64,000 nucleotides of DNA, taken from Lepidostoma basale. Lineage: Eukaryota; Arthropoda; Insecta; Trichoptera; Lepidostomatidae. This document shows positions 1 to 9,400 of the stretch, piece by piece. How positions within the stretch are numbered: position 1 is the stretch's first letter; the number at the start of each line of letters is the position of its first letter. A model generated the notes under the pieces. The model saw only the letters and a program-made list of their open reading frames with translations. It was not told where the DNA came from and searched no databases. The position numbers and the translations under genes are program-made. The stretch lies in contig JAHDVF020000164.1 of assembly GCA_022606425.2 (NCBI GenBank), positions 248,001 through 312,000 on the forward strand, written 5' to 3'.

Positions 1-80
1 TATACTGCTTTGGCGACTACAATAGATTAATATTTTTTAATGTTTGTAAAATGAACAAAAACATTTTCTTACTAACCAGC

Positions 81-182
81 TAACTAACCGTCACGCCGTT
101 TCCCTGAAAGGGTAGGCACAGAGGATGGGCCAACTTACAGCTCTGCCTGACTTACCTCTCGATTTCCTCTACATTAATACAT
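81..182 (-). mobile_element. RTE-type LINE, 3' end fragment
   Basis: On the minus strand the fragment gives a degraded C-terminus ending SAYPFRETA-stop, followed by a short GTTA tail (taactaacc on the plus strand). It abuts the plus-strand RTE-A copy at 205, so the two lie nearly tail-to-head. It has no coding capacity. Confidence 0.6.
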
Positions 183-204
183 CGTAATATTTTATGTATG
201 CTAT

Positions 205-1110
205 GTGTAAGAACTTAAAGGTATAAATGCTGGTGCTAAGATGAGTGATATGTCTGTAAGCTGTCTGCTTTACGCGGACGATGCAGTTCTCGTTGCGGAC
301 GAATTACAAGTCTTGGTGTCGAGAATGTATGAGGTATGCAAGTCAAATGATTTAATGATGAATGTCGGAAAGTCAAAGGTGATGGTTTTCGAAAGGGAAG
401 AGCAAATGACAGTTTGTAATATAAATGTAAACGAAGAGAACTTGGAACAGGTGAGGGAATTTGTGTATTTAGGTAGCATGTTCACAGCAGATGCCCGAAC
501 GGATAGTGACGTCGAAAGAAGGGTTGGTGCGGGTAACAAAGTAAAGGGAGCTTTAAAAATAGTTATTGGAAACAATAATTTATCAATGAAAGCGAAAACG
601 GCCGTTCACAATGGAGTTCTGGTCCCAAGGAAGCGGAAGCGAAGCATGGAACTGGCAGAAGAAGGATGAGAGTAGAATAAATGCGGTAGAGATGAGGTCC
701 CTAAGACGTATGTGTGGTAGAACGATATACGACAGAATCTCAAATGCTGATATAAGAAACGAATGCAGAGCGGAAGAAGGTATTATGAACAAAATTATGA
801 AAGGATCGCTGCGTTGGTTCGGACATATGGAACGCATGGATGGAGAAAGAATGGTTAAGAAAATATACGTTAATGATGTAAATGGGGTACGAAGTCGAGG
901 CAGACCGAGGAAAACATGGCATGACCAAATTAATCAAATTTTAAAGGTTGGTCATGTTAGAAGTCGGAGGAATCGACGTGCGTGTATGACTCGTTGTATG
1001 AATGTGGAGGAAGCTAGAGAGGTTTGCCAGGATAGAGTAGTGTGGCGGTCCATTCTCTCTGCCTACCCCTGCGGGGAAACGGCGTGATGGTTTGTTGTTG
1101 TTGTTGTTGC
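205..1110 (+). mobile_element. RTE-A non-LTR retrotransposon, 5'-truncated copy
   Basis: The copy begins inside the reverse transcriptase just before the YADDAVL catalytic box (about 271-291). It continues through FVYLGSMFTADAR and the C-terminal GSLRWFGHMER / RGRPRKTWHDQI / RRACMTRCMNVEEAREVCQDR region, ending SAYPCGETA-stop at 1087. A 9-bp deletion removes SAD after LVAD, and a deletion near 628-632 shifts the frame after GVLVP, so the coding region is split. The tail is (GTT)n at 1090-1110. The endonuclease and the 5' part of the RT are missing. It closely matches 53390-54270. Confidence 0.88.
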
Positions 1111-1179
1111 TATGTGTAATATTTTGGGTAAAATTTTCGGTTTGTATTAGTTTTTCGAGAGAATATTAATTTGTATTAA

Positions 1180-1302
1180 TCACACCGCGCCTCCCGCGGG
1201 GAAGAAAGAGAAGGATGGAGTGTCGCATCGGTTAAAGTGTGGCAGTTCATTTTTTCTGTTACCCCTTCGGTGAGACGGCGTGATGGTTAGTTAGTTAAAT
1301 AT
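1180..1302 (+). mobile_element. T element (RTE-tailed SINE-like), 3' fragment
   Basis: This is the 3' end of the T family: the cacaccgcg...cccgcggggaag segment, then the RTE-B-derived terminal stretch (agtgtggcagttcatt ... ggtgagacggcgtgatgg) and a GTTAGTTA tail. The 5' part is missing. Confidence 0.75.
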
Positions 1303-1403
1303 TTTAACTTCGATTTCGTTTTATCATGTCGTACTGTTAATTATTATATAGTTTATGTTCTATGTAAATAATTTACTCATTTAATTATTATTTAATCAGC
1401 TAA

Positions 1404-2335
1404 AATGGCAGTGCATAATGGTGTTCTTCTACCGACCCTTATATTCAATTCAATTCAATTCAATTAAATTCAATTTATTTTTAAATCATAAACATTACAG
1501 TTATTAAACCAAGGCGCTTATGACTATACAGGTAGGTAAAAAAAATAATTATTTTAAACAGTAAATACTCGTACAATAAAGAATTTTAAAAATAGACAAA
1601 AACACAAAAAACACCAGATAATTAAAAAAATAAAGACCAAATAAATAATAAGAAACAATAAGAAGAACAACACATTATTTAAGAGATAGATGTTTTCTGA
1701 GGGAAGCCTCACTATCGTGAAAGATGTCCACATCCGAAGAGATGCGATTTAGAAGGATTATTGCCCTGCCCACAGGCATAACTTTAGGTAAATTGGTTCT
1801 ACACAGTGGCAGGTGAAATAATCTATGTTGCCTTTGTCGCAGATAATTGTCAGGGACAAACAAAGTCAAGTCATTCAAAATATCCGAGTTATATATGAAA
1901 GCAAAGCACGGAAATGGCAAAAGAAGAATGAAAATAGAATAAATGCAGTAAAAATGAGATCTCCTAAACGAATGTGTTGATACTCTGTGTATGATAGAGT
2001 TTCGAATTAAAATATAAGAAGTGAAGGATCATTAAGATAGTTTGGACACATGAAAAGAAGGAATGAAGAAAAAATGGTAAAACAATTATACAGTAACGAT
2101 GTAAATGAAACTAGAAAAAGAAGAAGACCGAGGAAAACGTGCCACGATCAAATACATCAAATATTGAATGTCCGCCACGTGAAGAGCCAGTGAAATCGAC
2201 GCGCGTGCATGACACGATGTATGAATGTTGAGGAATCGAGAGAAATATTTCAGGAAGAAGAAGAAAGAGTGTGGCAGTCCATTCTTTCTGCTTACCCCTT
2301 CGGGGAGATGGCGTGATGGTTAGTTAGTAAGTTTT
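1404..2335 (+). mobile_element. RTE-B LINE copy interrupted by another LINE
   Basis: The RTE-B reading (MAVHNGVLLPTL) runs to about 1440, is broken by the insertion at 1441-1903, and resumes at about 1896 with YESKARKWQKKNENRINAVKM. It then runs, with many stops, to SAYPFGEMA-stop at about 2317 and a tggttagttagtaag tail. Part of the C-terminal region (NADIR...GIMNKI equivalent) is deleted near 2015-2025. It is old and non-functional. Confidence 0.8.
1441..1900 (-). mobile_element. CR1/Jockey-type LINE 3' end with (GAATT)n tail, inserted in RTE-B
   Basis: On the minus strand a short frame at 1678-1900 reads DILNDLTLFVPDNYLRQRQH, LFHLPLCRTNLPKVMPVGRA, IILLNRISSDVDIFHDS. This resembles the C-terminus of CR1/Jockey-group LINEs. 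An AT-rich 3' UTR and a pentanucleotide tail, (GAATT)n, follow at 1445-1475. The flanks share ttatat, a plausible short target duplication. A second, related copy is at 41105-41505. Confidence 0.65.
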
Positions 2336-2610
2336 TGGTTTATGCTTGTGGTAGCATGTAATTGGTCTTATTTTATTATTTTAATGTGTTTTTTTATTGT
2401 TTATTGTAATCGCTGTAATGTTATTATATTATAAATAAATAAATTTCTCATCTGAATGTCAGTTAATATTGTAATGACTATTTATATGTCAATCAATTGT
2501 AATAACATTCTAAATCTGAACGATTACTGTATCGGTCCGATTCACAATCAAATCAAAAAACATTTGAATTTAGTTTTTAAGTTATTATTTGTTTCTTGAG
2601 GATTAGATTA
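2336..2610. other. AT-rich sequence, nothing recognised
   Basis: I see no coding signature, RNA gene or clear repeat here beyond general AT-richness. Confidence 0.4.
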
Positions 2611-2611
2611 T

Positions 2612-2748
2612 TGAAAACTTCGTATTTAATAATAAAAACGAATGAATATGTCTATTTCAAGTAGTTTTATTATATTTTATGGGAGTTTCAAGTTTCGCCT
2701 TCAAGGAAAACATCCCAAGAAAATGTATTAAAACCTCTAGAAAACAGA
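2612..2748. repeat. H4 repeat relic
   Basis: The piece shares aaaacgaatgaatat, ttttattatattttatggga and tttcgcctt with copies at 33700, 39960, 41575 and 43160, then ends with an inverted ttctagaaaacagac motif. The ribozyme-like core seen in better H4 copies is not preserved. Confidence 0.55.
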
Positions 2749-3280
2749 CTGCCGCAGCTCGTGCTGCCTTTAATAAGATGAGAACTATTTTCTGCGATGA
2801 TAATATTAATTTAAAATTACGACAAATAATGGTCAGATGCTATGTTTGGTCAGTGCTGTTATAGGGGGTGGTGTCGTGGACCCTTAAAGTCAATATTATG
2901 AACCGATTAGAAGCCTTTGAGACCTTTGAGAGCGAAGGATGTTACGCATCTTCTGGACTGACATGGTCAGCAACACAAACGTTCTCCATAGAGCCAGAGT
3001 TGACAGAGAGTTGCTGACCAACACCAAAGTCCGTAAGGTGTCCTACTTGGGTCATGTTCTGAGGGGGGAAAAATACGCACTATTACATCTGATCTTAAAG
3101 CGTAAGATTCAGGGTCGACGAGTTGTTGGGAGAAGGCAGGTTTCATGGCTGAGGAATATCCGAGAGTGGACAGGGCTGAGGACCGTGGGGGAGCTGTTCC
3201 GAGCTGTCCAGGACGGGATGGCCTACTTAAGGGTGATAGTCAACGTTAGGGGGACCTGACAGGACACAGAAATAAGAAGA
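2745..3280 (+). mobile_element. LINE 'G' C-terminal fragment
   Basis: The readable segments are AAARAAFNKMRTIFCDDNIN, LKLRQIMVRCYVWSVLL, then after stops and a small duplication RVDRELLTNTKVRKVSYLGH, VLRGEKYALLHLILKRKIQG and REWTGLRTVGELFRAVQD. This is the C-terminal part of a LINE ORF2 with the usual RWLGHVLR / LRNIREW pattern. It matches 40035-40510 and 43880-44345. The copy ends near aagaagaag at 3275, which resembles the tail of the 43880 copy. Confidence 0.75.
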
Positions 3281-3281
3281 A

Positions 3282-3860
3282 GATTGATGAAATAGTCCAT
3301 ATTTGAGAAGTTTTACGATAGTTAAACGGGAGTGCCATGATTCGCTTTGCTAGATAATTAAGATTCTCAGCTTTAAAAATCTACCCTAATAATAAGAATG
3401 TTCCATGTCACAATGCTATTATTTTGTAAGCAAGAAAAATATTCAAAATGTGTGACCTTTTAAAGGGAAACTTTGTTGAATTCGGTTTCAAATACGAGCA
3501 AATGTTAACGGGATATTACATCCTCGTGTATTATCTCGTAAATCAAAGCAGACTAGTATTCAGTGAAAGCAGTGTCTTGTTGGGGGATATACGGCGGGAT
3601 TTTAATGGTTGCTTATGGCCCATAATATTCAGCTGATGATAAGCCATAAAATGTTGCATTATGTCTCGTTAGGATAATTATCATTATTCAGAACGGAAAG
3701 TGAAGGTCTCGGGGAGATAATAAAACAGAGATATATTCGCGGTCACAACTTAACCAGATATTTTGTTTGTCAGACTTATTTTAAATACAGTTAAATTCAA
3801 ATTATCGTCTCTTTTTTAAAGATAATCAAATGATTTTACTGAAATCATTTGATTAATAGT
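3282..3860. other. Unassigned intergenic or intronic sequence
   Basis: A 62-codon open frame at 3448-3636 starts MCDLLKGNFVEFGF, but it has no recognisable domain, so I treat it as chance. No repeat or RNA gene was recognised. Confidence 0.35.
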
Positions 3861-3865
3861 AATGA

Positions 3866-3972
3866 AATAAAACGATGTTTTTTTAACTACTCCCGCTTTT
3901 GTCTTTATTTCGACAGCAACCGGTTTCGCCAGGCTCGCTGGCATTAACAGACTAGTGACACTGTTTTAAAAT
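3866..3972 (-). repeat. H5 repeat with decayed hammerhead-like core
   Basis: Read on the minus strand, CUGUUAA is followed by a perfect helix II hairpin (GCCAG ... CUGGC) and then GAAACCGGUUGC. The helix II and the GAAACCGGU 3' half are intact. The first core box is mutated (CUGUUAA instead of CUGANGA), so it is probably inactive. Related copies are at 63500-63860. Confidence 0.55.
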
Positions 3973-4061
3973 TACTATTTTATATACATACAGATCAGAC
4001 TATTTTTCTTCTATAAACGCCATAATTTGTGCTGTTATAATGGTTTATTTCTTTTTTTTTT

Positions 4062-4240
4062 TCTTTTTTACACTTTGCATATACAATACTTAAAAAATAA
4101 AATTATATAGAGATGTTCCGGACAAACAGTCCTTCTTCAGTAAAGATACATTTTTAAAAATATTATCCGAAACATGTCTATACATATTTTTTTTTAATAT
4201 AAGTGTTGTATATACAAAGTGTATAAAAAAAGAGAAATAA
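4062..4240. repeat. H2 inverted pair (decayed)
   Basis: A minus unit (4062-4140) carries CUGAAGA, a GGAC...GUCC hairpin and GGAAC (A13 replaced), and a plus unit starts at CCGAAACAUGUC (4167) and ends tgtatatacaaagtgtata. The two units meet head-to-head. Both ribozyme-like cores are damaged. Confidence 0.55.
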
Positions 4241-4334
4241 ACTATTTTTCGTTTGATATTCGCCCGAAAAGTCAACAATTGTCTCATCTTAGATATACGG
4301 CTGACAATAATACAGGTTTTAATCGAAATATAGC

Positions 4335-4495
4335 ACTCAAAGCCGGGAGATGCCTATTGGTGGCGATGAGGTTCGCAACCCATCACACCGCGTCTCCCGC
4401 GGGGCGAAAAGAGAAGGATGGAGTGCCGCATCAGTGAAGGTGTGACGGTGCATTCTTTCTGCCTACCCTTTCGGGGAGACGGTGTGATGGTGCTC
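4335..4495 (+). mobile_element. T element 3' fragment
   Basis: It has the conserved cgggagatgcctattggtgg body, the tctcccgcggggcgaaaaga segment and the RTE-B-derived end (ggtgcattctttctgcctac ... ggggagacggtgtgatgg). The 5' half is missing and the GTTA tail is lost. Confidence 0.75.
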
Positions 4496-4606
4496 TATAG
4501 CACTCAAACATCACTGTAATATAATTATTCTATAATAATGGCCATTGTAGACTATTTATTTTTTTTAAATTGCCTAAATTTAAATAAATAATCGAAATAA
4601 GTTTAC

Positions 4607-4807
4607 CTGGCATGACAGTCGGTGATATCATGAGGAAGTTGATGCAAGCAGCACCGGAGCCATGTCCTAGAAGGGTCACGCTAGACGGATCTCCCCCGAA
4701 GAGTTCTATGTTCTGCTGCACCCAATGCAGCGCCGCTATCTGGTCCATCAGACCGTAGTTCGCCACTCGCGCCTTCAGGTGTGGGGTTGGGTTCGCGTTC
4801 AGGAAAC
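4607..4807 (-). CDS. Nlg: Neuroligin internal exon (esterase-like domain, nucleophile-elbow region)
   Basis: This is an internal exon of a neuroligin, a postsynaptic adhesion protein with a catalytically dead cholinesterase-like ectodomain. It is 201 bp. The acceptor (ctatag) lies just before 4807 and the donor (GTAAAC) starts at 4606. It reads from GFLNANPTPHLKARVANYG through DQIAALHWVQQNIELFGGDP to ACINFLMISPTVMP. The elbow is GHGSG instead of the GESAG of active esterases, so the nucleophilic serine position is glycine, as in neuroligins. The exon takes two bases of a glycine codon from the upstream exon (12613-12759) and ends one base into the next codon, so phases match. Nlg paralogue is not resolved. 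The next exon downstream (expected to begin with LFHRA-like sequence) is not in the window. Confidence 0.92.
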
Positions 4808-4984
4808 CTATAGATATAATCGACCATTTACGCATTTTGTTGGTGAAAAAAAATAGCATAACAATTATAAGATAAAAATTACAAATAAGACATTTAATTC
4901 AGATGTGTACCAATACTGGAAATACAATATCTATTCATTAACCATCAGTAAAATTAGCTTTAAGGTTAATTTAACGAAGACCTT

Positions 4985-5090
4985 CCTGCAGATTGGCAAC
5001 AGTTATGATTGCCACAATGAAGGTCCTGGTTTTGATTCTCAGCGATGACCGTGTGATTCTCACAATGCCTTTAGTCTGGTGTAGACAATT
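4985..5090 (+). mobile_element. tRNA-derived SINE relic
   Basis: The piece is a diverged SINE head with a B-box-like ggttttgattctcagcgatg followed by the SINE body words cgtgtgattctcacaatgcc and agtctggtgtaga. Neither end is clear. Confidence 0.5.
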
Positions 5091-5107
5091 AAACGAGGAT
5101 AGATTAA

Positions 5108-5205
5108 TGTTTATTTTTTTATATGCTTTGTATACAACACTCACATTTATTAAAAAAATTAAATATCAAACATGTTTCGAACTAAAAAGCCCTTCATAAG
5201 TGATA
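5108..5205 (-). repeat. H2 unit (minus), decayed core
   Basis: It starts at the H2 end gctttgtatacaacactcac and ends with catgtttcg...agtgatattatata. Read on the minus strand the core is CUUAUGA ... GAAACAUGUU, so G5 is lost. It pairs with the plus-strand unit at 5699-5800 on the far side of the T copy at 5217. Confidence 0.6.
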
Positions 5206-5216
5206 TTATATAAATA

Positions 5217-5697
5217 TAACTAACTAACTAACTAACCATCACGCCGTCTCCCCGAAAGGGTAGGCAGAAATAATGGACTGTCACATTTTATCCGATGCGC
5301 CACTCCATCCTTCTCTTTTCGCCCCGCGGGAGACGCGGTGTGATGGGTTGCGAACCTCATCGCCACCAATAGGCATCTTCCGCGCACACTTCGATCTTCC
5401 AACATCCACAAAATAAATCTCAAACAAATAATATAAAATACAATGATATAAAATAAAATAAAATTAATTTAACACAAAATGTTATTTTTAGATGGTGCAC
5501 TTATTGTTTGTTATATGATTTAATTAATGTTCCACGTATACACTTTTTTTTTTAATTAGCAGTAATTAGACACTTAAAACCAACCAACACCAGCAAGAAC
5601 TTGAAAAGAATATTGAAGAAATTATTCAAATTGTCATTGGAACAAATGAAAAGTTTATTTTTGTACCTGTCAAAATTCTTTATATAAACATTTAAAT
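5217..5697 (-). mobile_element. T element, 5'-truncated copy
   Basis: The plus strand shows a taactaactaactaacc tail, the RTE-B end, the conserved body (cccgcgggagacgcggtgtg, ctcatcgccaccaatagg) and the upstream T body (gaagaaattattcaaattgt, acctgtcaaaattctttata). The first 90 bp or so of the full family are missing compared with 49293-49898. It lies between two H2 units in opposite orientations. Confidence 0.85.
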
Positions 5698-5698
5698 A

Positions 5699-5800
5699 TA
5701 ATATCACTGATGAAGGGCTGGTTTGTCCGAAACATGTTTTATAAATATTTTTTAAATAAATGCAAGTGCTGTATACAAAGTATATAAAAAAATGAACATT
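5699..5800 (+). repeat. H2 unit with intact hammerhead core
   Basis: The unit runs from atatca, through the ribozyme module (5707-5738), to gctgtatacaaagtatataa. It is the plus-strand member of an inverted H2 pair whose minus member is at 5108-5205. Confidence 0.65.
5707..5738 (+). ncRNA. Hammerhead ribozyme-like motif (H2)
   Basis: The core is CUGAUGA (5707-5713), helix II GGGC...GUCC, then GAAAC (5729-5733) and the mini helix III ACAUGU with GUU as the predicted cleavage triplet, so scission would follow 5738. The helix I arms aatatca (5700-5706) and ttataaata (from 5739) pair only partly here; a sister copy at 15759 keeps an 8-bp perfect helix I. Helix III of only two base pairs is typical of hammerheads from Penelope-type terminal repeats, which act poorly as monomers. 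Activity is inferred, not shown. Confidence 0.62.
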
Positions 5801-5819
5801 TTCAACACTAAGTTATGGC

Positions 5820-5930
5820 GAACATAGAAAAAGATAGATTAGCTACCTATTGCATGTCATGAGAATCAATATAAAAACTTTACCCTTTAAATCGATTTGG
5901 CTCACGCTGTAATGATGCAAAGAGATGTCC
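5820..5930 (+). mobile_element. tRNA-derived SINE, 3' part
   Basis: It carries the SINE tail words gatagattagctacctattg, catgtcatgagaatcaatat and atcgatttggctcacgctgt. The tRNA head is missing. Confidence 0.6.
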
Positions 5931-6420
5931 TTCAAAATAAGACTAAAAATACACACATTTAAATCAATGTACAAACTATAAGATCAACAAATATTACAAC
6001 TTTTATGATAAAGTCTGTTCCTTTGGATTCAACCACTACGAAATATAAGATGATGACATATGGTATGAGAAGAAGAAAACAAATGACACCATCATATTGG
6101 AATAAATTGAAATCACCAAAAAATTATGTACTGAGAATCAGAATTAATATGTTGATTGAGATATCATAAAATGACTGTTATTTACAGCCCAAAAATATCC
6201 AATATTGGATATTTTGGGTTGTAAATAACAGCCATTTTCAGATTTACTCGTATGTGGTGAAATACTCGTATATACAATACAATACGTGTTTCCTAATTAT
6301 ACACATTGTTGCATTTTGTTACATAGAAGCACATTTCAACAATGATATTTGTCAGGAGCCAAATGAAGTTTTGCATCACTTGTGTTACATTTGATTTTTG
6401 GGACATTTGTAAAAAATATT
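5931..6420. other. AT-rich sequence with a small palindrome
   Basis: No gene was recognised. At about 6172-6230 a near-perfect inverted repeat (atgactgttatttacagccc / gggttgtaaataacagcca) surrounds aaaatatccaatattggata. It can fold into a strong hairpin of unknown origin. Confidence 0.4.
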
Positions 6421-6424
6421 TACA

Positions 6425-6590
6425 TTGTGAATGGTGAAAATTTGGAGCAAGTAGTTGAGTTCGTGTATTTAGGTAGTATGTTTACAAGAGATGGGCGAGT
6501 GGAGAAAGATATTGAAAGAAGGGTTGGGGCAGGCAACAAAGTGAATGGTGCACTTAAAGTTGTCATCGCAAACAAAAACCTACATTTGTA
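6425..6590 (+). mobile_element. RTE-B internal fragment
   Basis: The fragment reads VNGENLEQVVEFVYLGSMFT, RDGRVEKDIERRVGAGNKVN, GALKVVIANKNL, then ends. It is an internal piece of the RTE-B RT C-terminus truncated at both ends. The abrupt 3' end at IANKNL is close to the place where four other RTE-B copies begin. Confidence 0.8.
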
Positions 6591-6629
6591 GGTATGTTAT
6601 TTTATTTAAAAAATAACATAGTTCATTGT

Positions 6630-6895
6630 TTTGGCCGAAACACTAAGATACCTTAACATTTTAAATCTGTTAAATTAAATAACTTTGTTTTTGTATCACA
6701 ATTGTATTTTATTTTACGCGACAGCTGCTTCATCAACCAATGTTGAAATCATCACGAAAATTTAACATTTGATATATTATTGTAACACCTGATGATGTCA
6801 ACAAAGGTTGATGAAACATCTGTCGCGTAAAATAAAATACAATTGTGATACAAAAACAAAGTTACTTAATTTAACAATTTAAAAAAATTACAGAC
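6630..6895. repeat. H1 foldback pair
   Basis: A minus unit (6630-6750, gccgaaacactaagatacct ... attttacgcgacagctgctt) and a plus unit (6785-6890) form a long inverted repeat around a spacer with aatttaacatttgatatatt. The shared arms include ttgtatcacaattgtatttt and its complement. The plus unit has an intact ribozyme-like core (6789-6824); the minus unit's core is interrupted (UGAUUUC). Confidence 0.7.
6789..6824 (+). ncRNA. Hammerhead ribozyme-like motif (H1)
   Basis: CUGAUGA (6789-6795) is followed by helix II UCAAC/GUUGA with loop AAAG, GAAAC (6813-6817), mini helix III AC-AUCU-GU and a predicted GUC cleavage triplet ending at 6824. The helix I arms ACAC (6785-6788) and GCGU (6825-6828) pair with one A-C mismatch. 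All conserved core positions are present. Confidence 0.65.
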
Positions 6896-7000
6896 ATAAT
6901 TTAAAAAAAAAGTCTCACATATAAAACATTCATTTGACATTTTAGAACAAAACTGCATACTTAACTCAGATTACGATTTTTCGTGATATATGCCTCTTAA

Positions 7001-7763
7001 CCCTTAACGTACCGTGTTCAAAACAAAACGCTCGCTCCCATGTGGTAAGTTCAGTTTACCGCTAACTTTATCTAAATATCAAGCATATGACTAGATGAAT
7101 CAAAATTTAATTTATGTCATCTTGTAGGGAATTTCATTAGAATAGATCGATATCTATAACATACATGGATTATTTGAAAAACATATCATTATTAATTTTT
7201 TTCTGGAACCATGCGATTTCTGATATGTAATGCGTCACAGCATACGGCCGACTGAACATCGGGTCGGGTCGTGTCGAAACTTGTCTGTGGCGGGGCGAGG
7301 ATAAAGGCACCTAGGCAAAATGTATAGTACGTTCAAGACAACGAGTACGTATTAATATTTGTCCCTTTTGGTAAAGTGTTAATATTTTCACAGTTCTGAT
7401 ATTATTAAGTTGCGTCCTGCGTTTCCGTCCACAGTGGTATTATTACGTACATATTGAAAAGGTCAAAGATATAATTTATAATATGTTCAAAACAGCGAGT
7501 AAGTATTTGTCACTTTTGATAAAGTTGTAAATATTAGCAAAACAAATTCTACCTTAACACGAATGAAGGTGAGGGCAGTCTTAGAAAATATTTTTTTTTG
7601 GGATGAAGGAAGTAATTTTTTGCTTTTTTTTTTATTACGAAATATTGAAAACACTTCAATGGAGGATAACAATTTTTTTTATAATATTAGGGTCCATAGG
7701 TTTTAAGAAAATCAACTTTAAATTGGCAGTGGAAACTCAATTTACCACATGGCAACGCGACGG
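7001..7763 (+). mobile_element. piggyBac-type MITE, 763 bp, TTAA target sites
   Basis: The element is flanked by TTAA at 6997-7000 and 7764-7767. Its ends are CCCTTAACGTACCG and, reversed, CCGTCGCGTTGCC; subterminal sequences ccatgtggtaa lie inverted near both ends. It has no transposase. A second copy of the same length, inverted, is at 20693-21455 and is also bounded by TTAA, which fixes the boundaries. TTAA targets with CCC-starting ends suggest the piggyBac superfamily. It lies in the neuroligin intron. Confidence 0.8.
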
Positions 7764-7767
7764 TTAA

Positions 7768-8860
7768 TCGAAACGTTATCAATGTATTAATATAAAAACT
7801 TGAATAGTACTTCATATCCTCCCATACATTAACTTTTCTATGAGTATTTTTGTGAAAGGAGAAGCCTATTAAAAGCAGCTGTCGAGACCTCGCCATCTTT
7901 TCTAGAAATAAATATATTTTTTGAACACAGTAAACTCGCATCAAATTTTTTCTCGTTGAATATCTAAGAATTAATTTACGATTTAGATTAACAAAACCAA
8001 ACAAATCTTAATCGTAAATGAGAAATTAATTTATAATATTGTCATCAAGACCCAAGTTCTGTGACATTCAGTTAAATACATCTGATTCAATTTAAAGAAT
8101 TTTACAAATAATTGATTCTTTCAAGCTTACAAAAGAAATGAAATAATTGCTGGAATTATGTATGAATTACGCACAAACACCGCTTCTGACCCAAATGTCA
8201 ATTTGTTTTATTGGCAAATCGTCGGGTCAGCACACGTAAAATTTTGTTCTTACTTGACAGATTCTCTTTGGCATACCATAGATAAAATAATAATTTGCCC
8301 GCAAACGTAAATGCTCTGAATTTAGTTTATGCTCGTATTTTCATTTAATATTCCTACTGCGGCTACAAATTCTTGTCTATGTCGAGTTGGTAATTCCAAA
8401 ATTACATTCTAAGATCTTTTACTGCCAATCTGCAATTAAGTAACCCGGTTCTCCAGTGATTTACTTGTATATGGATGGTGGATTTAATTTTTTTATACAA
8501 CTATTCAAAGAATAATTTTATTTTTGTTATTAATATTGTTTTGCATGTCATTCAGAAAATCATTATGGTGGCATAATTGAAGTTTCATTTAAAATTTGTA
8601 TTTTTTAAATATTGGTACAGCTACACAAGAAATTCAAAGATATCGATCTAATTGACTTTTATGACAAGTAATAAGCAAAATTTTGTATTTTGTTTGTGGC
8701 TAATAGCATGTGTTTTTTATTATTATTCTTTTTTTTTTAAAACTAATTGGGTTTACATTGTAACATTTTTAGATCTTACTATTAATTATGTATTGTTCCA
8801 GATATTTTTTATATTGAGTTGTAGTGAGATTCCTTGTGTCTGTTGGTAGTTCATTGTAAA
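7768..8860. other. Unassigned AT-rich intron sequence
   Basis: Short open frames at 7687-8004 (minus) and 8652-8849 (plus) show no recognisable domain. I see no RNA gene and no repeat shared with the rest of the window. Confidence 0.4.
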
Positions 8861-8864
8861 GTTT

Positions 8865-9400
8865 CAGTTCAATGTTCAATATCCTTGATTGTCCTGTCTT
8901 AGTTCGTGCATTCGGTAAGTGATATCTGTCACAGTTCCTGGTCCAGTGTCTGCGTATGTCTGAATTTTTAGTTAATTTGTTGGCTTTTCCATGGTCACTC
9001 TGTGTACAAATTTTAAGGTCTCATATTTAGTCAGGTCTGATATGTCCATTTGTTTTGTTTGTCTGTAAACTTGTATGGTTGGGGTAAGGTAGTTAATGTT
9101 ATATGCTAATTGTATTATTTTATTTTGTTGGTTTCCTGTCCCCCAGAAGGGAATCATATATGTCAGTCGGCTTTTAACATACGCTTCGTACATCATAACT
9201 TTTTCCCTTCTTGGTATGTAATTCTATATTTTGTAGAAGAGGGAGTATAGCGATGCTAACTTGTCTGTAAGGATATCTATGTGTTTTGTCCATTTTAGTT
9301 GTCTGTCCGTTGTTAGTCCTAGGTACTTAACGTAGTCGAGTTCGGTTATTGCAAATAAATCTAAATTATCCAGGTAAATGTTCTTGTCTGTAATGTGTCA
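8865..9400 (-). mobile_element. CR1/Jockey-type LINE, RT C-terminal relic
   Basis: On the minus strand the readable segments are DITDKNIYLDNLDLFAITEL, DYVKYLGLTTDRQLKWTKHI, DILTDKLASLYSLFYKI, then MMYEAYVKSRLTYMIPFWGT and DISDLTKYETLKFVHRVTM. YLG(L/V)xxDxxLxWxxHI is the classic block after the YADD box in CR1/Jockey-group reverse transcriptases. Both ends are lost and frames are broken. Confidence 0.72.
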
